Of a stretch of 64,000 nucleotides of DNA, positions 18,699-28,281 are shown piece by piece; the first letter of the stretch is position 1; the number at the start of each line of letters is the position of its first letter. Below the pieces are notes generated by a model, which was not told where the DNA came from, ran no database searches, and worked only from the letters and a program-made list of their open reading frames with translations. Made by a program: the position numbers and the translations under genes. The DNA comes from Petrimonas sulfuriphila (GTDB lineage: Bacteria; Bacteroidota; Bacteroidia; Bacteroidales; Dysgonomonadaceae). The stretch lies in contig CP073276.1 in NCBI GenBank assembly GCA_038561985.1, positions 1,364,001 through 1,428,000 of the forward strand, in the 5' to 3' direction.

Positions 18699-18732
18699 CA
18701 AATATATGAAAAAAAGGGACCTAAACAACAAA
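18699..18732 (-). promoter_or_regulatory. Bacteroidota-type promoter of the LacI gene
   Basis: The minus strand carries TTTG (18732-18729) and TATATTTG (18706-18699) with a 22-base spacer; an alternative TTG at 18728-18726 gives 19-20 bases. Transcription would start close to 18690, giving a very short leader to the ATG at 18675. Confidence 0.55.
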
Positions 18733-18752
18733 ACCCGGGAGTTTTTTCCGGC

Positions 18753-21374
18753 TTATGGTAAATATTGCAACATTGTTTCCATCGCCATCTTTAACCCATC
18801 GGCATTTTTACCTCCGGCAGTCGCAAAGTGTGGTTGGCCTCCTCCTCCTCCCTGAATATGTTTGGCTGCTTCACGTACAATGGTTCCTGCATTAAGCCCT
18901 CCTGACACTAAGTCGTCGCTCAGCATTACTGTCAGGCTTGGTTTGTTGTTGCCACCGGTTGCCGCCATAAAGGCCATGTATTCCGGAAACTCTCCTCTCA
19001 GCTGAAAGGCAATATCCTTAACAATTTCGGGGGTAACCACCATACCTTCAAGCTTAAACACCGTGACACCGTTAACGATCTCTTTTTTCTGGATAATGAG
19101 GTTCTTTAACTGTACGGTGCGCTCTTTTGTAAACGCTTCAATTTTTTGCCGCATCTCCTCGTTTTCGCTCATCAGTTTGCGTAAGCCCACCATGATTTCG
19201 GGCGCGTTACCCGACAATGCTTCTTTTATGTTTCGGAGCATGTCTTCCATCGTGTACAAATAATCTTCGCAGCCTTTGGCAGTAACGGCTTCTATGCGGC
19301 GGACACCGGCAGCGATGGCGCTTTCACTTACGATACGGAATGTGCCGATACGCCCGGTGGAAGAGATATGTGTTCCTCCGCAAAGTTCAATGGACGACCC
19401 AAAACGGACCGTGCGAACATCGTCGCCGTATTTCTCGCCGAAAAGGGCCATGGCACCTTGTGCTCTCGCCTCATCGATGGGTACGTGGCGGTGTTCCTCA
19501 ATGGAGAAATTGCTGCGGATTTTTTCGGTGACGTTCTGTTCCACGGCACGAATTTCTTCCGGGGTCATTTTCTGAAAGTGCGAGAAGTCGAACCGCAGGA
19601 TTTCAGGAGAGACATACGATCCTTTTTGCTCTACATGCGTTCCCAGTACCTCACGCAGCGCCTCGTGCATCAGGTGTGTCCCGGTGTGATTGCATTCGGT
19701 TGCCGTACGCCTGGCGGTGTTTATTTTTGCTCGAAAAGAGCCTTCGATATGATGCGGCAGCTTGTTCGCCAAATGAACGGGAAGATTGTTCTCACGCTTG
19801 GTGTCGAAGATGTCGGTCCCCTCTCCATTTTCGTCGATAAGCCAGCCGCTGTCGCCTACCTGGCCCCCCATTTCGGCATAAAACGGCGACTTGGTAAGCA
19901 CAACCTGGTAATATTCCTTGTTTTTCTGTTTCACTTTCCGGTAACGGATCACCTGTGTCTCGCATTCTGTTTCGTCGTAACCCACAAATTCGGTCCCGCC
20001 GTCCCGTACTTTAACCCAGTCTCCCGTTTCAACGGCAGCTGCGTTACGGGCACGTTCTTTCTGTTTTTGCATTTCGACGTTAAAACCTTTGTGGTCGACA
20101 GACATACCGTGTTCGCGAAGAATAAGTTCAGTCAGGTCGAGCGGGAAGCCGAATGTGTCGTATAACTGAAAAGCAATCCCCCCCTCCAGTTCATTTCTGT
20201 CCGATCCCTTGTGCTCAGCAATTTCCTTGTCAAGTAAGCGAATTCCGGTTTCGAGCGTTCTCAAGAACGCGTTCTCTTCTTCTTTGATCACCTTTTCGAT
20301 CAAGGTCTTTTGGACCTCCAATTCGGGATAGGCGTCTCCCATAACGTCAATAAGTGTGGGCACAAGCTTATGCATAAACGCGTCGTGCATGTTGAGAAAC
20401 GTGTATCCGTAACGGACGGCACGGCGTAAAATGCGTCGGATAACGTATCCGGCTTTGGCATTAGAGGGCAATTGCCCGTCGGTGATCGAAAAAGCAATGG
20501 TGCGGATATGATCGGCAATTACACGCTTTGCTATGTCTTTCCGGGTGTCATTGCCATACGCCACGCCTGTAATTTCTCCGATTTTTGCGATGATTGGCTG
20601 GAAAACATCGGTGTCGTAATTCGATGTTTTTCCTTGTACGGCCATTGTAAGACGCTCAAACCCCATACCGGTGTCAATCACTTTGGCAGGAAGCGGTTCC
20701 AACGAACCATCAGCCTTGCGGTTGTATTGCATGAACACCAGGTTCCAGATCTCGATAACTTGAGGGTGGCTTTGGTTGACGAGCAGAAGCCCGTCTACCT
20801 TGGCACGCTCCTCCTCGGATCGGATGTCGATATGAATTTCGGAACAAGGACCGCACGGCCCTGTATCGCCCATTTCCCAGAAGTTGTCCTTTTTGTTTCC
20901 ATCGATGATACGTTCGTTGGGAAGGTAGTGCTGCCAGTAACCGGCTGCTTCGTTGTCGCGTTCCAGTTTCTCTTCGGGGCTTCCTTCAAAAACGGTTGCA
21001 TAAAGGCGGTCCGGGTCAAGCTTCAGTACCTCTACAAGATATTCCCAGGCCCAGGCGATGGCCTCTTTCTTGAAATAGTCGCCGAACGACCAGTTTCCCA
21101 ACATTTCAAACATGGTATGGTGATAAGTATCGTGTCCCACCTCTTCCAGATCGTTGTGCTTGCCGCTCACTCTCAAACATTTTTGAGAATCTGCCACCCG
21201 CGGGTATTTAACAGGGGCATTTCCCAGAATGATATCTTTAAACTGATTCATGCCGGCATTGGTAAACATCAGCGTAGGATCGTCCTTGATCACCATCGGA
21301 GCCGAAGGCACAACCTGGTGATCCTTGGACGCAAAAAAATCTTTAAACGATTGGCGAATTTCTTTTGAAGTCAT
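18753..21374 (-). CDS. alaS: Alanyl-tRNA synthetase
   Basis: An 873-residue enzyme that charges tRNA(Ala). The start is taken at 21374 ([10 protein letters not shown]), where homology-like sequence begins; an upstream in-frame start at 21437 would add 21 residues lying over the promoter region. The N-terminal class II catalytic core (motif with FTNAGMNQF and [10 protein letters not shown]) is followed by the tRNA-recognition domain. The editing domain has zinc ligands [11 protein letters not shown] and CGGTH, and the C-terminal C-Ala domain ends with the glycine-rich [14 protein letters not shown]. It is transcribed divergently from the MerR gene. Confidence 0.97.
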   Translation of the reverse strand: MTSKEIRQSFKDFFASKDHQVVPSAPMVIKDDPTLMFTNAGMNQFKDIILGNAPVKYPRVADSQKCLRVSGKHNDLEEVGHDTYHHTMFEMLGNWSFGDYFKKEAIAWAWEYLVEVLKLDPDRLYATVFEGSPEEKLERDNEAAGYWQHYLPNERIIDGNKKDNFWEMGDTGPCGPCSEIHIDIRSEEERAKVDGLLLVNQSHPQVIEIWNLVFMQYNRKADGSLEPLPAKVIDTGMGFERLTMAVQGKTSNYDTDVFQPIIAKIGEITGVAYGNDTRKDIAKRVIADHIRTIAFSITDGQLPSNAKAGYVIRRILRRAVRYGYTFLNMHDAFMHKLVPTLIDVMGDAYPELEVQKTLIEKVIKEEENAFLRTLETGIRLLDKEIAEHKGSDRNELEGGIAFQLYDTFGFPLDLTELILREHGMSVDHKGFNVEMQKQKERARNAAAVETGDWVKVRDGGTEFVGYDETECETQVIRYRKVKQKNKEYYQVVLTKSPFYAEMGGQVGDSGWLIDENGEGTDIFDTKRENNLPVHLANKLPHHIEGSFRAKINTARRTATECNHTGTHLMHEALREVLGTHVEQKGSYVSPEILRFDFSHFQKMTPEEIRAVEQNVTEKIRSNFSIEEHRHVPIDEARAQGAMALFGEKYGDDVRTVRFGSSIELCGGTHISSTGRIGTFRIVSESAIAAGVRRIEAVTAKGCEDYLYTMEDMLRNIKEALSGNAPEIMVGLRKLMSENEEMRQKIEAFTKERTVQLKNLIIQKKEIVNGVTVFKLEGMVVTPEIVKDIAFQLRGEFPEYMAFMAATGGNNKPSLTVMLSDDLVSGGLNAGTIVREAAKHIQGGGGGQPHFATAGGKNADGLKMAMETMLQYLP

Positions 21375-21434
21375 ATACGGGTTTCGAATTTTTTGAATTT
21401 CGAGCGGGAAATCCGAAGTTTTGTTTTTGAGGTG

Positions 21435-21442
21435 CAAAGATA
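21435..21442 (-). promoter_or_regulatory. -7 box of alaS
   Basis: The minus strand reads TATCTTTG, a full match to TAnnTTTG, 60 bases upstream of the alaS start. TTTG candidates upstream lie 14 and 25 bases away, neither ideal. Confidence 0.5.
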
Positions 21443-21476
21443 CAATTTTCTTGCGTCAAAACATAAGCAAAAACCA

Positions 21477-21505
21477 TTGTCTTTTGATTCTAATTTGTAT
21501 CTTTG
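21477..21505 (+). promoter_or_regulatory. Bacteroidota-type promoter of the MerR gene
   Basis: TTG at 21477 and TATCTTTG at 21498-21505 with an 18-base spacer. The predicted start of transcription is about 20 bases before the ATG at 21532, which supports that start codon over an upstream one at 21421. Confidence 0.6.
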
Positions 21506-21531
21506 TCAAGGTTCAAAACTTTGGTAGAGAA

Positions 21532-21924
21532 ATGGGCAAGCGAAGAAAACCAATCCAGTTCAACGATAAGCGGCTTTACTACTCCATTCAGGAGGTAGCC
21601 GATCATTTTGCTGTAAACGTCTCGCTTTTAAGGTTCTGGGAAAAAGAATTTGAGAACATCAACCCGAAAAAAACGGCCGGAGGAACGCGTCAGTATACCC
21701 GGGAAGACATTCAACAGGTGGAGATTGTATATCATTTGGTAAAGGAGAAAGGATTGACGCTGGAAGGCGCACGCCAGTCGTTGAAGTCGAAAAAGGACGA
21801 TGAGGTAAAGCGTGTGGAAGCGTTGGAAAAACTCAAGGAAATAAAGAGGGAACTGCTCTCGCTGGAAGAAGCGTTTGACCGGCTTCACGAGCAGCAAAAA
21901 TACAGCAAAACGGAAATAGAATGA
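21532..21924 (+). CDS. MerR-family transcriptional regulator
   Basis: A 130-residue regulator with an N-terminal winged helix-turn-helix (YYSIQEVADHFAVNVSLLRFWEKEFENI, about residues 16-43). Family residues R..QYTREDIQQVEIVYHLVKEKG follow, then a C-terminal coiled coil (about residues 85-130, rich in Lys, Glu and Leu). There are no Cys residues for metal sensing. The start at 21532 follows the promoter at 21477-21505; the longer frame from 21421 would run through that promoter. Its stop overlaps the start of the NamZ-like gene by four bases (ATGA), so the two are translationally coupled. The signal is unknown. Confidence 0.88.
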   Translation: MGKRRKPIQFNDKRLYYSIQEVADHFAVNVSLLRFWEKEFENINPKKTAGGTRQYTREDIQQVEIVYHLVKEKGLTLEGARQSLKSKKDDEVKRVEALEKLKEIKRELLSLEEAFDRLHEQQKYSKTEIE

Positions 21925-23087
21925 GGGTAAAGAAAGTACTTTTTATTGCGACATTACTCTTTTCCTCTTTTGGCCTACCAGCGCAAACCGTTAAAGCAGG
22001 GGCCGAATTGACCGGAGCATATCTCCCGCTCATCCGGGGGAAACGGGTGGCGGTGATGACCAACCAGACCGGAAGGGTAGGAGACGAACACCTGGTGGAT
22101 CTGCTTATCCGAAATAAAGTTGACCTGGTCGGAATTTTCTCCCCCGAACACGGGTTTCGCGGGATGGCCGATGCGGGGGAGCACGTGGCAAGTTCGGTGG
22201 ATGAGAAGACAGGGGTTCCCGTATGGTCGCTATACGGTAGTGGAGGAGGTAAGCCGTCTACCGGAAAAATGAAAGGGTTCGATGTACTTCTTTTCGACCT
22301 CCAGGATGTCGGATTACGGTTTTATACCTACTACGCCAGTATGGCCCGTTTAATGGAAGCCTGTGCTGAGCACGACAAGAAAATGATCGTGCTCGACCGC
22401 CCCAACCCAAATGGGTTTTATGTGGATGGGCCGCTTTTGGATATGAAACACAAGTCGGGTGTAGGGTGGTTGCCCATCCCCGTGGTTCACGGAATGACAC
22501 TGGGCGAACTGGCCCTGATGATAAACGGCGAAAAATGGCTGCCGCAAGGCCGGATCTGCGATGTGACGGTTATCCCGTGTGAAAATTATACACATCAAAC
22601 AAAATACGAATTACCCATAGCCCCTTCTCCCAACCTGCCGAACATGCGGTCTGTTTATCTTTATCCCTCGACCTGCCTTTTTGAAGGTACGGTTATGAGC
22701 TTGGGCCGCGGGACCTCTTTTCCATTTCAGGCCTACGGACATCCGAACTTCGAGGGCTCCGGTTTTTCCTTTACACCCCGCAGCGTTCCGGGAGCTAAAA
22801 ACCCGCCGTTACTCGACAAAAAATGTTACGGTGTTGACCTCCGGAATGTTTCGCAGGAATACATTTGGGAAAACCGCTTCGATCTTTCCTACGTGATCGA
22901 TGCCTATAAAAACCTGAAAATGGGCGATGAATTTTTTACTGACTTCTTTGAAAAATTAGTGGGAGTGGATTACATACGTCAAGAAATTATTGCCGGAAAA
23001 TCTGCTCAGGAAATAAAAGAGAAATGGTTTTGTGACGTACTGAGGTTTAAGCAGCAACGGCGCCCTTATCTGTTATACGATGAATGA
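21921..23087 (+). CDS. DUF1343 exported protein, exo-beta-N-acetylmuramidase NamZ-like (GH171)
   Basis: A 388-residue exported protein with a signal peptide ending near residue 22 (FGLPAQ). The rest is a DUF1343 domain: GKRVAVMTNQTGRVG, then IFSPEHGFRG with DAGEHV, then DLQDVGLRFYTY and the RPNPNGFYVDGP block. DUF1343 proteins include NamZ, which releases terminal MurNAc from peptidoglycan fragments, so a role in cell-wall recycling in the periplasm is expected. Its ATG overlaps the MerR stop. Catalytic residues are not assigned here; the family identification is firm, the exact substrate less so. Confidence 0.88.
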   Translation: MRVKKVLFIATLLFSSFGLPAQTVKAGAELTGAYLPLIRGKRVAVMTNQTGRVGDEHLVDLLIRNKVDLVGIFSPEHGFRGMADAGEHVASSVDEKTGVPVWSLYGSGGGKPSTGKMKGFDVLLFDLQDVGLRFYTYYASMARLMEACAEHDKKMIVLDRPNPNGFYVDGPLLDMKHKSGVGWLPIPVVHGMTLGELALMINGEKWLPQGRICDVTVIPCENYTHQTKYELPIAPSPNLPNMRSVYLYPSTCLFEGTVMSLGRGTSFPFQAYGHPNFEGSGFSFTPRSVPGAKNPPLLDKKCYGVDLRNVSQEYIWENRFDLSYVIDAYKNLKMGDEFFTDFFEKLVGVDYIRQEIIAGKSAQEIKEKWFCDVLRFKQQRRPYLLYDE

Positions 23088-23169
23088 TGGGTTTTTTGAG
23101 GATTTAGGTAGAAATTGGCTTTAGCTCTGAAAACCCTGTCCCGAGATCTCAAATTCTAAATTGTTTTTG

Positions 23170-23177
23170 TACTTTTG
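23170..23177 (+). promoter_or_regulatory. -7 box of the pyrophosphatase gene
   Basis: TACTTTTG matches TAnnTTTG and lies 17 bases before the ATG at 23195, implying a very short leader. A clear -33 element was not seen. Confidence 0.5.
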
Positions 23178-23194
23178 TAAATAAAAGATAATTT

Positions 23195-23860
23195 ATGGTT
23201 GATAAACTTTCAGACCCGATTGGCAGGTTGATGGGATTACGTTACAAATCTCATCCGTGGCACGGCATTTCTATCGGTGATCATGCTCCCGAAGAGGTGA
23301 CGGCATTTATTGAGGTGGTTCCTACCGATACGGTAAAATACGAAATAGATAAAATAAGCGGATACCTACGGGTGGATCGTCCACAAAAATTTTCAAATGT
23401 AGTTCCCGCTCTGTACGGATTTATTCCGCAAACCTATTGTGGAAAACGAGTTGGCGACTTCTGCAATAAAAAAACCGGAAGGACAGACATCTTGGGTGAT
23501 GGAGACCCTATGGATATTTGCGTGTTAACGGAAAAAGACCTCTCGCACGGTGACTTGTTGGTAAATGCTATCCCTATCGGAGGTTTTCGGATGATCGACG
23601 GTAATCAGGCAGACGATAAGATAATCGCCATCCTGAAGAACGATACCGTTTATGGACATTACGACAATATCGATGATGTTCCTAAAATTGTTATTCAACG
23701 CCTGGAACACTATTTCCTTACTTACAAGGATATGCCTGGCGAAGACCGCAACACCGAGATCACCCATGTTTATGGACACGATGAGGCCCTTGAAGTTATC
23801 CGCTACGCTGTTCAGGACTATAACGAGCGGTTCGAAAATATAGGACTGATTTTGTCTTGA
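23195..23860 (+). CDS. ppa: Inorganic pyrophosphatase (type I)
   Basis: A 221-residue soluble enzyme hydrolysing pyrophosphate to phosphate. The family I signature GDGDPMDICVL with three metal-binding Asp is present (DxDPxD), along with KYEIDKISGYLRVDRP at the active-site entrance and the late KDMPGE block. It is longer than the roughly 175-residue E. coli enzyme because of an N-terminal extension (residues 1-35, SHPWHGISIGDHAPEEV), as is common in Bacteroidota. It is monocistronic, with its own -7 box and a hairpin 27 bp after the stop. Confidence 0.94.
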   Translation: MVDKLSDPIGRLMGLRYKSHPWHGISIGDHAPEEVTAFIEVVPTDTVKYEIDKISGYLRVDRPQKFSNVVPALYGFIPQTYCGKRVGDFCNKKTGRTDILGDGDPMDICVLTEKDLSHGDLLVNAIPIGGFRMIDGNQADDKIIAILKNDTVYGHYDNIDDVPKIVIQRLEHYFLTYKDMPGEDRNTEITHVYGHDEALEVIRYAVQDYNERFENIGLILS

Positions 23861-23886
23861 TCTACCGCATTTTGCGCTTTCTATTA

Positions 23887-23908
23887 ACTCCCGTCTTTCT
23901 GTGGGAGT
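23887..23908 (+). terminator. Hairpin after pyrophosphatase gene
   Basis: ACTCCC (23887-23892) pairs with GGGAGT (23903-23908) around a 10-base loop, 27 bp after the ppa stop. No long T-run follows, so this is a weak terminator. The remaining bases to 24070 show no gene. Confidence 0.4.
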
Positions 23909-24070
23909 ACTGTTCTTCCGATTACCGGGATGCTTAGGAATACCATGAATCATGCTAAACGGGCTCTTTGCCGGTATTCAGCCTGACAGATAGCCCGGGA
24001 AGAGGTGTCTGAACGACCTTGTATTGCTATACCAAGTGAGAAATGAACGTAACTTTTTAAAACTTATTCT

Positions 24071-25135
24071 ATGAAATCATTAACAACTTTTAATTTATTG
24101 TTAGTTATTGTGTTGGGATGCTTCTGGGGCTCGTGCAGTGAAAGAAAACAGGACTCCGGAATTGCTGTTCCTCAAAACGATGTTTCTTCCTACCTGGGAC
24201 AATGGACTTTCGATTTCGGTCAGCGATCCGTGGGGTGGCTGCAGGTGAGGCAGGAAGTAGGTTATTTGGATGCGGACCTGATGTGGGGTGGTGGAGGTGT
24301 TTTTTATGGGTTGCCTTATGTTTATGTTGCAGGAGGGAACCTGTACTTGGGAAGAAATTCCCGGAACACAGTTCTGACCAGGGATGGTGGCGGCCAACCG
24401 CTGTTATCGAGAAGCTATCCTGCCTGGATTGAGCTGACAAGGGAAGGGGACAGTATTTCGGGCTACTATTTAAGCCCGAAGGTTGATGGAACCGGACTTG
24501 ATTCGATTTACATAAGAGGAGCTAAATTACCCGAGATGCAGCCTGCACCGGACCTGAGCAAGTTGAGTTTCGGAGAACCTGTACGGTTAATCAGGAACAA
24601 CGGCGACCTAACCGGATGGAGGCTGATAGAAGAAGACCTGAAGAACGGCTGGACAATGAATGACGGTGTGCTTACGAATAATCCGGTTCAAACAGAAGGA
24701 GAGGAACATATCCGTTACGGAAATCTCCGTACGGAGGATGTGTATGAGGATTTTAACCTTAAGCTTGAGGTTAATGCCCCTCGGGGAAGCAACAGCGGGG
24801 TATACCTCCGCGGGATGTACGAGGTGCAGGTGGCAGACTCCTACGATAGGCCTCTCGACTGGGGCGGCAGTATGGGTGCTATATTTACCAGAATCACTCC
24901 TACGGTTAAGGCTGAAAAACCGGCCGGAGAATGGCAGGATCTAGACATTACGCTATACAAGCGTCACATTACCGTTAAATTAAACGGAGTAACCATTATC
25001 GAAAATCAACCCGTGTATGGGGCAACCGGCGGGGCTATCCAATCGGATATTACCGCTCCGGGCCCGATCTATCTTCAGGGAGATCATACAGCTATTTCTT
25101 ACAGGAACATAGTGTTGACTCCCATAATCAATTGA
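24071..25135 (+). CDS. DUF1080 lipoprotein (3-keto-disaccharide hydrolase-like)
   Basis: A 354-residue lipoprotein; the lipobox is either VLGC (Cys17) or GSC (Cys22). A first beta-rich domain (about residues 35-165) is followed by a DUF1080 concanavalin-like domain (about 185-354), with GWTMNDGVLTN, FNLKLEVNAPRGSNSGVYLRG and YEVQVADSYD. Members of this family have been shown to cleave 3-keto-glycosides made by Gfo/Idh-type oxidoreductases. The next gene, 22 bp downstream, encodes such an oxidoreductase, so both may act together on a periplasmic disaccharide or glycoside. The substrate is unknown. Confidence 0.85.
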   Translation: MKSLTTFNLLLVIVLGCFWGSCSERKQDSGIAVPQNDVSSYLGQWTFDFGQRSVGWLQVRQEVGYLDADLMWGGGGVFYGLPYVYVAGGNLYLGRNSRNTVLTRDGGGQPLLSRSYPAWIELTREGDSISGYYLSPKVDGTGLDSIYIRGAKLPEMQPAPDLSKLSFGEPVRLIRNNGDLTGWRLIEEDLKNGWTMNDGVLTNNPVQTEGEEHIRYGNLRTEDVYEDFNLKLEVNAPRGSNSGVYLRGMYEVQVADSYDRPLDWGGSMGAIFTRITPTVKAEKPAGEWQDLDITLYKRHITVKLNGVTIIENQPVYGATGGAIQSDITAPGPIYLQGDHTAISYRNIVLTPIIN

Positions 25136-25157
25136 TCGTTAATAAATATCTTTTGTC

Positions 25158-26516
25158 ATGAAATCAGAAAACTCAAAAAGAATCAGTCGGAGAGAGTTTA
25201 TTGGAACCTCTGCCTTGGCCATTGGCGGACTGACCCTTGTTCCGGCTCATGCTGTCGCCGGACTGGGGCATGTGGCCCCGAGCGATAAGCTGAACGTTGC
25301 TGGAATTGGAATTGGTGGAATGGGAAGTGGCGACCTGGAGGATGTAGCCAAAACAGAAAATATTGTGGCACTCTGCGACGTTGATTGGAGCAGTCAGGTG
25401 GAAAATGTATTTAAACTCTACCCGAAAGCCCAAAGATACAAGGACTATCGTGTAATGCTGGACCGGGAAAAGGATATCGACGCAGTTATCGTTGCCACAC
25501 CCGACCACACACACGCTGTTATCAGCATGGAAGCCATCAGGAGGGGTAAGCACGTTTACACGGAGAAGCCCTTGACACATACGGTGTATGAGGCAAGAAT
25601 GCTGACGGAGGCAGCTCGCAAGCATAACGTGGCTACTCAGATGGGAAATCAGGGACAAGCCGGTGACGGCCCGCGAAGATTGCAGGAGATGATTCACGAT
25701 GGAGCCATCGGGGCTATTGAGGAGGTCCATGTGTGGACCGATCGGCCCAACCGGGGATTATCCGATACATACTGGCCGCAAGGAGTAAAACGCCCGGAAG
25801 ATATGCCTCCGGTACCTGAAACCCTTGACTGGGATTTGTTTACAGGACCGGCGCCGTTACGTCCGTATCATCCTTCTTATCATCCTTTCAGGTGGCGCGG
25901 ATGGCTAGATTACGGCACTGGAGCGCTTGGGGATATCGGCTGTCACTCCTTCGATTCGATATTCAGGATACTGAAGCTGAAATACCCCATAAGCATTCAA
26001 GGCACTTCCACACTGGTTAACGGAGACTCTTTCCCGCTAGGATCCATGGTTACTTATGATTTTCCCGCTCGGGGAGATATGCCTCCGCTACGCCTGAGCT
26101 GGTACGACGGAGGATTACGCCCTCCCCGCCTGGCCGAAATAGTGCCCGGTGTCGAAATGGGAGCGGGAGGGGTGCTCTATGTAGGCACTAAAGGAGTGAT
26201 ACTGGGTGACCGCCTCTTGCCTCAGTCATTGGATGATACCTACAAAAGACCGGAGCCGTATCTTAAATCTTCGCCCGGTCATCGTCAGGAGTGGATCCTT
26301 GCGTGTAAAGGGGGTGATCCTGCCGGATCGAATTTTGACTGGGCAGGGCCGCTGACCGAAACCGTGTTGCTGGGAAATATCGCATTAAGGCCTGAATTGA
26401 GAGAGAAGATGAGCTATCAGAGCCTGAATTTCGATCCAGAAACACTTTCGTTCCCCAACATGCCGGAGGCAGATCAGTTCCTGCATTATGAATACAGGAG
26501 CGGGTGGACACTCTGA
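25158..26516 (+). CDS. Gfo/Idh/MocA-family oxidoreductase with Tat-type signal
   Basis: A 452-residue NAD(P)-type oxidoreductase. The N-terminus has a twin-arginine-like signal (SRREFIGTSALAIGG), so export of the folded protein with its cofactor is likely. The Rossmann domain begins at about residue 45 (LNVAGIGIGGMG), with the EKP motif of the family in YTEKPLTH (catalytic Lys) and the signature Asp/His in GDIGCHSFD. It lies 22 bp after a DUF1080 lipoprotein gene and is followed by an intrinsic terminator at 26548-26569. The likely role is oxidation of a sugar at C3 to a 3-keto form before hydrolysis. Confidence 0.9.
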   Translation: MKSENSKRISRREFIGTSALAIGGLTLVPAHAVAGLGHVAPSDKLNVAGIGIGGMGSGDLEDVAKTENIVALCDVDWSSQVENVFKLYPKAQRYKDYRVMLDREKDIDAVIVATPDHTHAVISMEAIRRGKHVYTEKPLTHTVYEARMLTEAARKHNVATQMGNQGQAGDGPRRLQEMIHDGAIGAIEEVHVWTDRPNRGLSDTYWPQGVKRPEDMPPVPETLDWDLFTGPAPLRPYHPSYHPFRWRGWLDYGTGALGDIGCHSFDSIFRILKLKYPISIQGTSTLVNGDSFPLGSMVTYDFPARGDMPPLRLSWYDGGLRPPRLAEIVPGVEMGAGGVLYVGTKGVILGDRLLPQSLDDTYKRPEPYLKSSPGHRQEWILACKGGDPAGSNFDWAGPLTETVLLGNIALRPELREKMSYQSLNFDPETLSFPNMPEADQFLHYEYRSGWTL

Positions 26517-26531
26517 ACGTTGTTATGGCCT

Positions 26532-28115
26532 TCAATTTTCTGTATTTAACACCGGTTTGCGCCGGTGTTTTGTTCCTTGTTCGAAGGCAAATGCCATTTC
26601 AATAAGGGTTGGCTCACTCCACGCTTTGCCATAAAAAGTGATATTGACGGGTAGTCCGGAGACGAAACCCATGGGCAGGCTGATTGCCGGATATCCGGCA
26701 ATGGCAGCAGCCGAGCTTGAAGAGATACCGAAATTATCGCCATTCACCCAATCGGTTTTCCATGCTGGAGAACCGGTGGGTGCGATTATCGCGTCCAGCC
26801 TGTGAGTGTCCATTATTTTGTCGATCCCGTTATCCCGTGCACCTTTCAGCATGTCTCGTACTATTTTTCTGTATTCGTCAGAATCGACCGGCCCTTTTTC
26901 CTGCGCCAGTTCAATTAATTTGTGATCGAACCATTCCATTTCGGTGCTGTCGGCGGATTGTAATTTAATCAGTTCCTCCACACTCCTTACCGCGGCGTTC
27001 TCTCCCAAAGTGGCAAAATACTTGTTTAGTCCGTCCTTAAACTCGTAGAGCATGACCTCAAATTCCATGTTTTCGATTTCGGGAGCGATAATGTTTTGTA
27101 TTTCGATGACTTCTGCTCCGCTGTTTTTAATGAATTCAACGGCTTCCATCATCACGTTGTCGACATGATGATTCCTGCCGGCCAGTGTTTTATCGTATCC
27201 AACCCGCTTCCCTTTCAATCCGTCAGTATTCAGAAAAGGAGAATAGTCGGCAAGGCTTTTTCCTTCTGAGCCGCTTGTTTTAGAGTCTTTTGGGTCAACT
27301 CCCGTCATTATGCCCAGGCAAATGGCCGCGTCACGCACGGTTCGCGCCATCGGCCCGGGAGTATCCTGCGTGAAGGAAATGGGAATAATACCCGACCGGC
27401 TGACTAGACCCACTGTGGGCTTGATACCTACAATACCGTTGTTATTCGCAGGGCAGACAATGGAGCCGTCCGTTTCCGTACCAATAGCAATAACGGTGAG
27501 GTTGGCAGAAACGGCTACTCCCGATCCGGAGCTTGAGCCGCAGGGATTCCGGGTAAGGTCGTACGGGTTTTTTGTTTGCCCACCCAGCGCACTCCACCCG
27601 CTGGAAGAATAGCTGCTGTGGAAGTTTGCCCACTCGCTCAGGTTGGTTTTCCCGATAATAACTGCTCCCGCCTCGCGCAGTTTCCTCGTGACCCAGGCAT
27701 CCTGCAATGGGAAAGAGTTTTTCATAATGACCGAGCCTGCAGTGTTGGGCATCTTATCGTGCGTATCGATATTATCTTTCAGCAATACCGGAATGCCGTG
27801 CATTGCCCCGCGGTTTTTTCCTTGCCTTAACTCTTCATCGAGGCTTGCAGCGATTTCCAGTGCATCGGGATTGACCCTGATTACCGCATTCAACGCCGGT
27901 CCGTTCTTGTCAATGGCTTCAATCCGGTCGAGGTACGCTTGCGTAATTCCCACGATGGTAAATTTTCCGGTCTTGTATCCTTGCTGAAGATCGGCAATGG
28001 TTATTTCTTCCAAATCAATTTTTAGATCCTTTTCTGCCAGACTGTTACAGCCCATCAGCCCCATCAGCAGAAAACTAAAAAATACGTTTTTCAAGCCGGA
28101 ACGAAGTGTTTTCAT
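26532..28115 (-). CDS. Amidase-signature family lipoprotein
   Basis: A 527-residue amidase on the surface or in the periplasm, anchored by a lipobox (GLMGC, Cys23). The start at 28115 is chosen because it opens the signal peptide and lies 16 bases after the predicted transcription start; the longer frame from 28331 runs through the promoter. The Ser-cisSer-Lys triad is visible: Lys113 in GIPVLLKDN, the serines of CGSSSGSGV (about 194-198) and the nucleophile Ser218 in TETDGSI. Substrates of such amidases range from peptide amides to aryl amides and cannot be deduced. It is a monocistronic gene, divergent from an MFS transporter. Confidence 0.9.
   Translation of the reverse strand: MKTLRSGLKNVFFSFLLMGLMGCNSLAEKDLKIDLEEITIADLQQGYKTGKFTIVGITQAYLDRIEAIDKNGPALNAVIRVNPDALEIAASLDEELRQGKNRGAMHGIPVLLKDNIDTHDKMPNTAGSVIMKNSFPLQDAWVTRKLREAGAVIIGKTNLSEWANFHSSYSSSGWSALGGQTKNPYDLTRNPCGSSSGSGVAVSANLTVIAIGTETDGSIVCPANNNGIVGIKPTVGLVSRSGIIPISFTQDTPGPMARTVRDAAICLGIMTGVDPKDSKTSGSEGKSLADYSPFLNTDGLKGKRVGYDKTLAGRNHHVDNVMMEAVEFIKNSGAEVIEIQNIIAPEIENMEFEVMLYEFKDGLNKYFATLGENAAVRSVEELIKLQSADSTEMEWFDHKLIELAQEKGPVDSDEYRKIVRDMLKGARDNGIDKIMDTHRLDAIIAPTGSPAWKTDWVNGDNFGISSSSAAAIAGYPAISLPMGFVSGLPVNITFYGKAWSEPTLIEMAFAFEQGTKHRRKPVLNTEN
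26548..26569 (+). terminator. Intrinsic terminator inside the 3' end of the convergent amidase gene
   Basis: AACACCGG (26548-26555) pairs perfectly with CCGGTGTT (26562-26569) around a six-base loop, followed by TTT. It is well placed for the plus-strand oxidoreductase gene ending at 26516. It lies within the last codons of the minus-strand amidase gene (stop at 26532). Confidence 0.65.
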
Positions 28116-28136
28116 AACGGATTCCCTTTCTTTTTT

Positions 28137-28168
28137 CAAAGGTAGTTTGTTTACGCATAATGAACAAA
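28137..28168 (-). promoter_or_regulatory. Bacteroidota-type promoter of the amidase gene
   Basis: The minus strand has TTTG (28168-28165), a 20-base spacer and TACCTTTG (28144-28137), an excellent consensus match. It predicts transcription from about 28131. Confidence 0.75.
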
Positions 28169-28281
28169 CCCGTAGGATGTATGTTTTTATTGTTGCTGTA
28201 AACAATTTTAATCGCCGGGGTATGAGGGAAGAGTGAGCATCCTCTGCAAAGAATGTTTTTCTTATATGCCGGAGTTGTATT

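Noticed and set aside
19368-20165. A 265-codon plus-strand frame within alaS
   Set aside because: Antisense shadow of the alaS editing domain; no recognisable protein sequence.
20472-21368. A 298-codon open frame on the plus strand opposite alaS
   Set aside because: It is antisense to the catalytic domain of alaS, whose motifs are intact. No domain or promoter supports it; long antisense frames follow from codon bias of the real gene.
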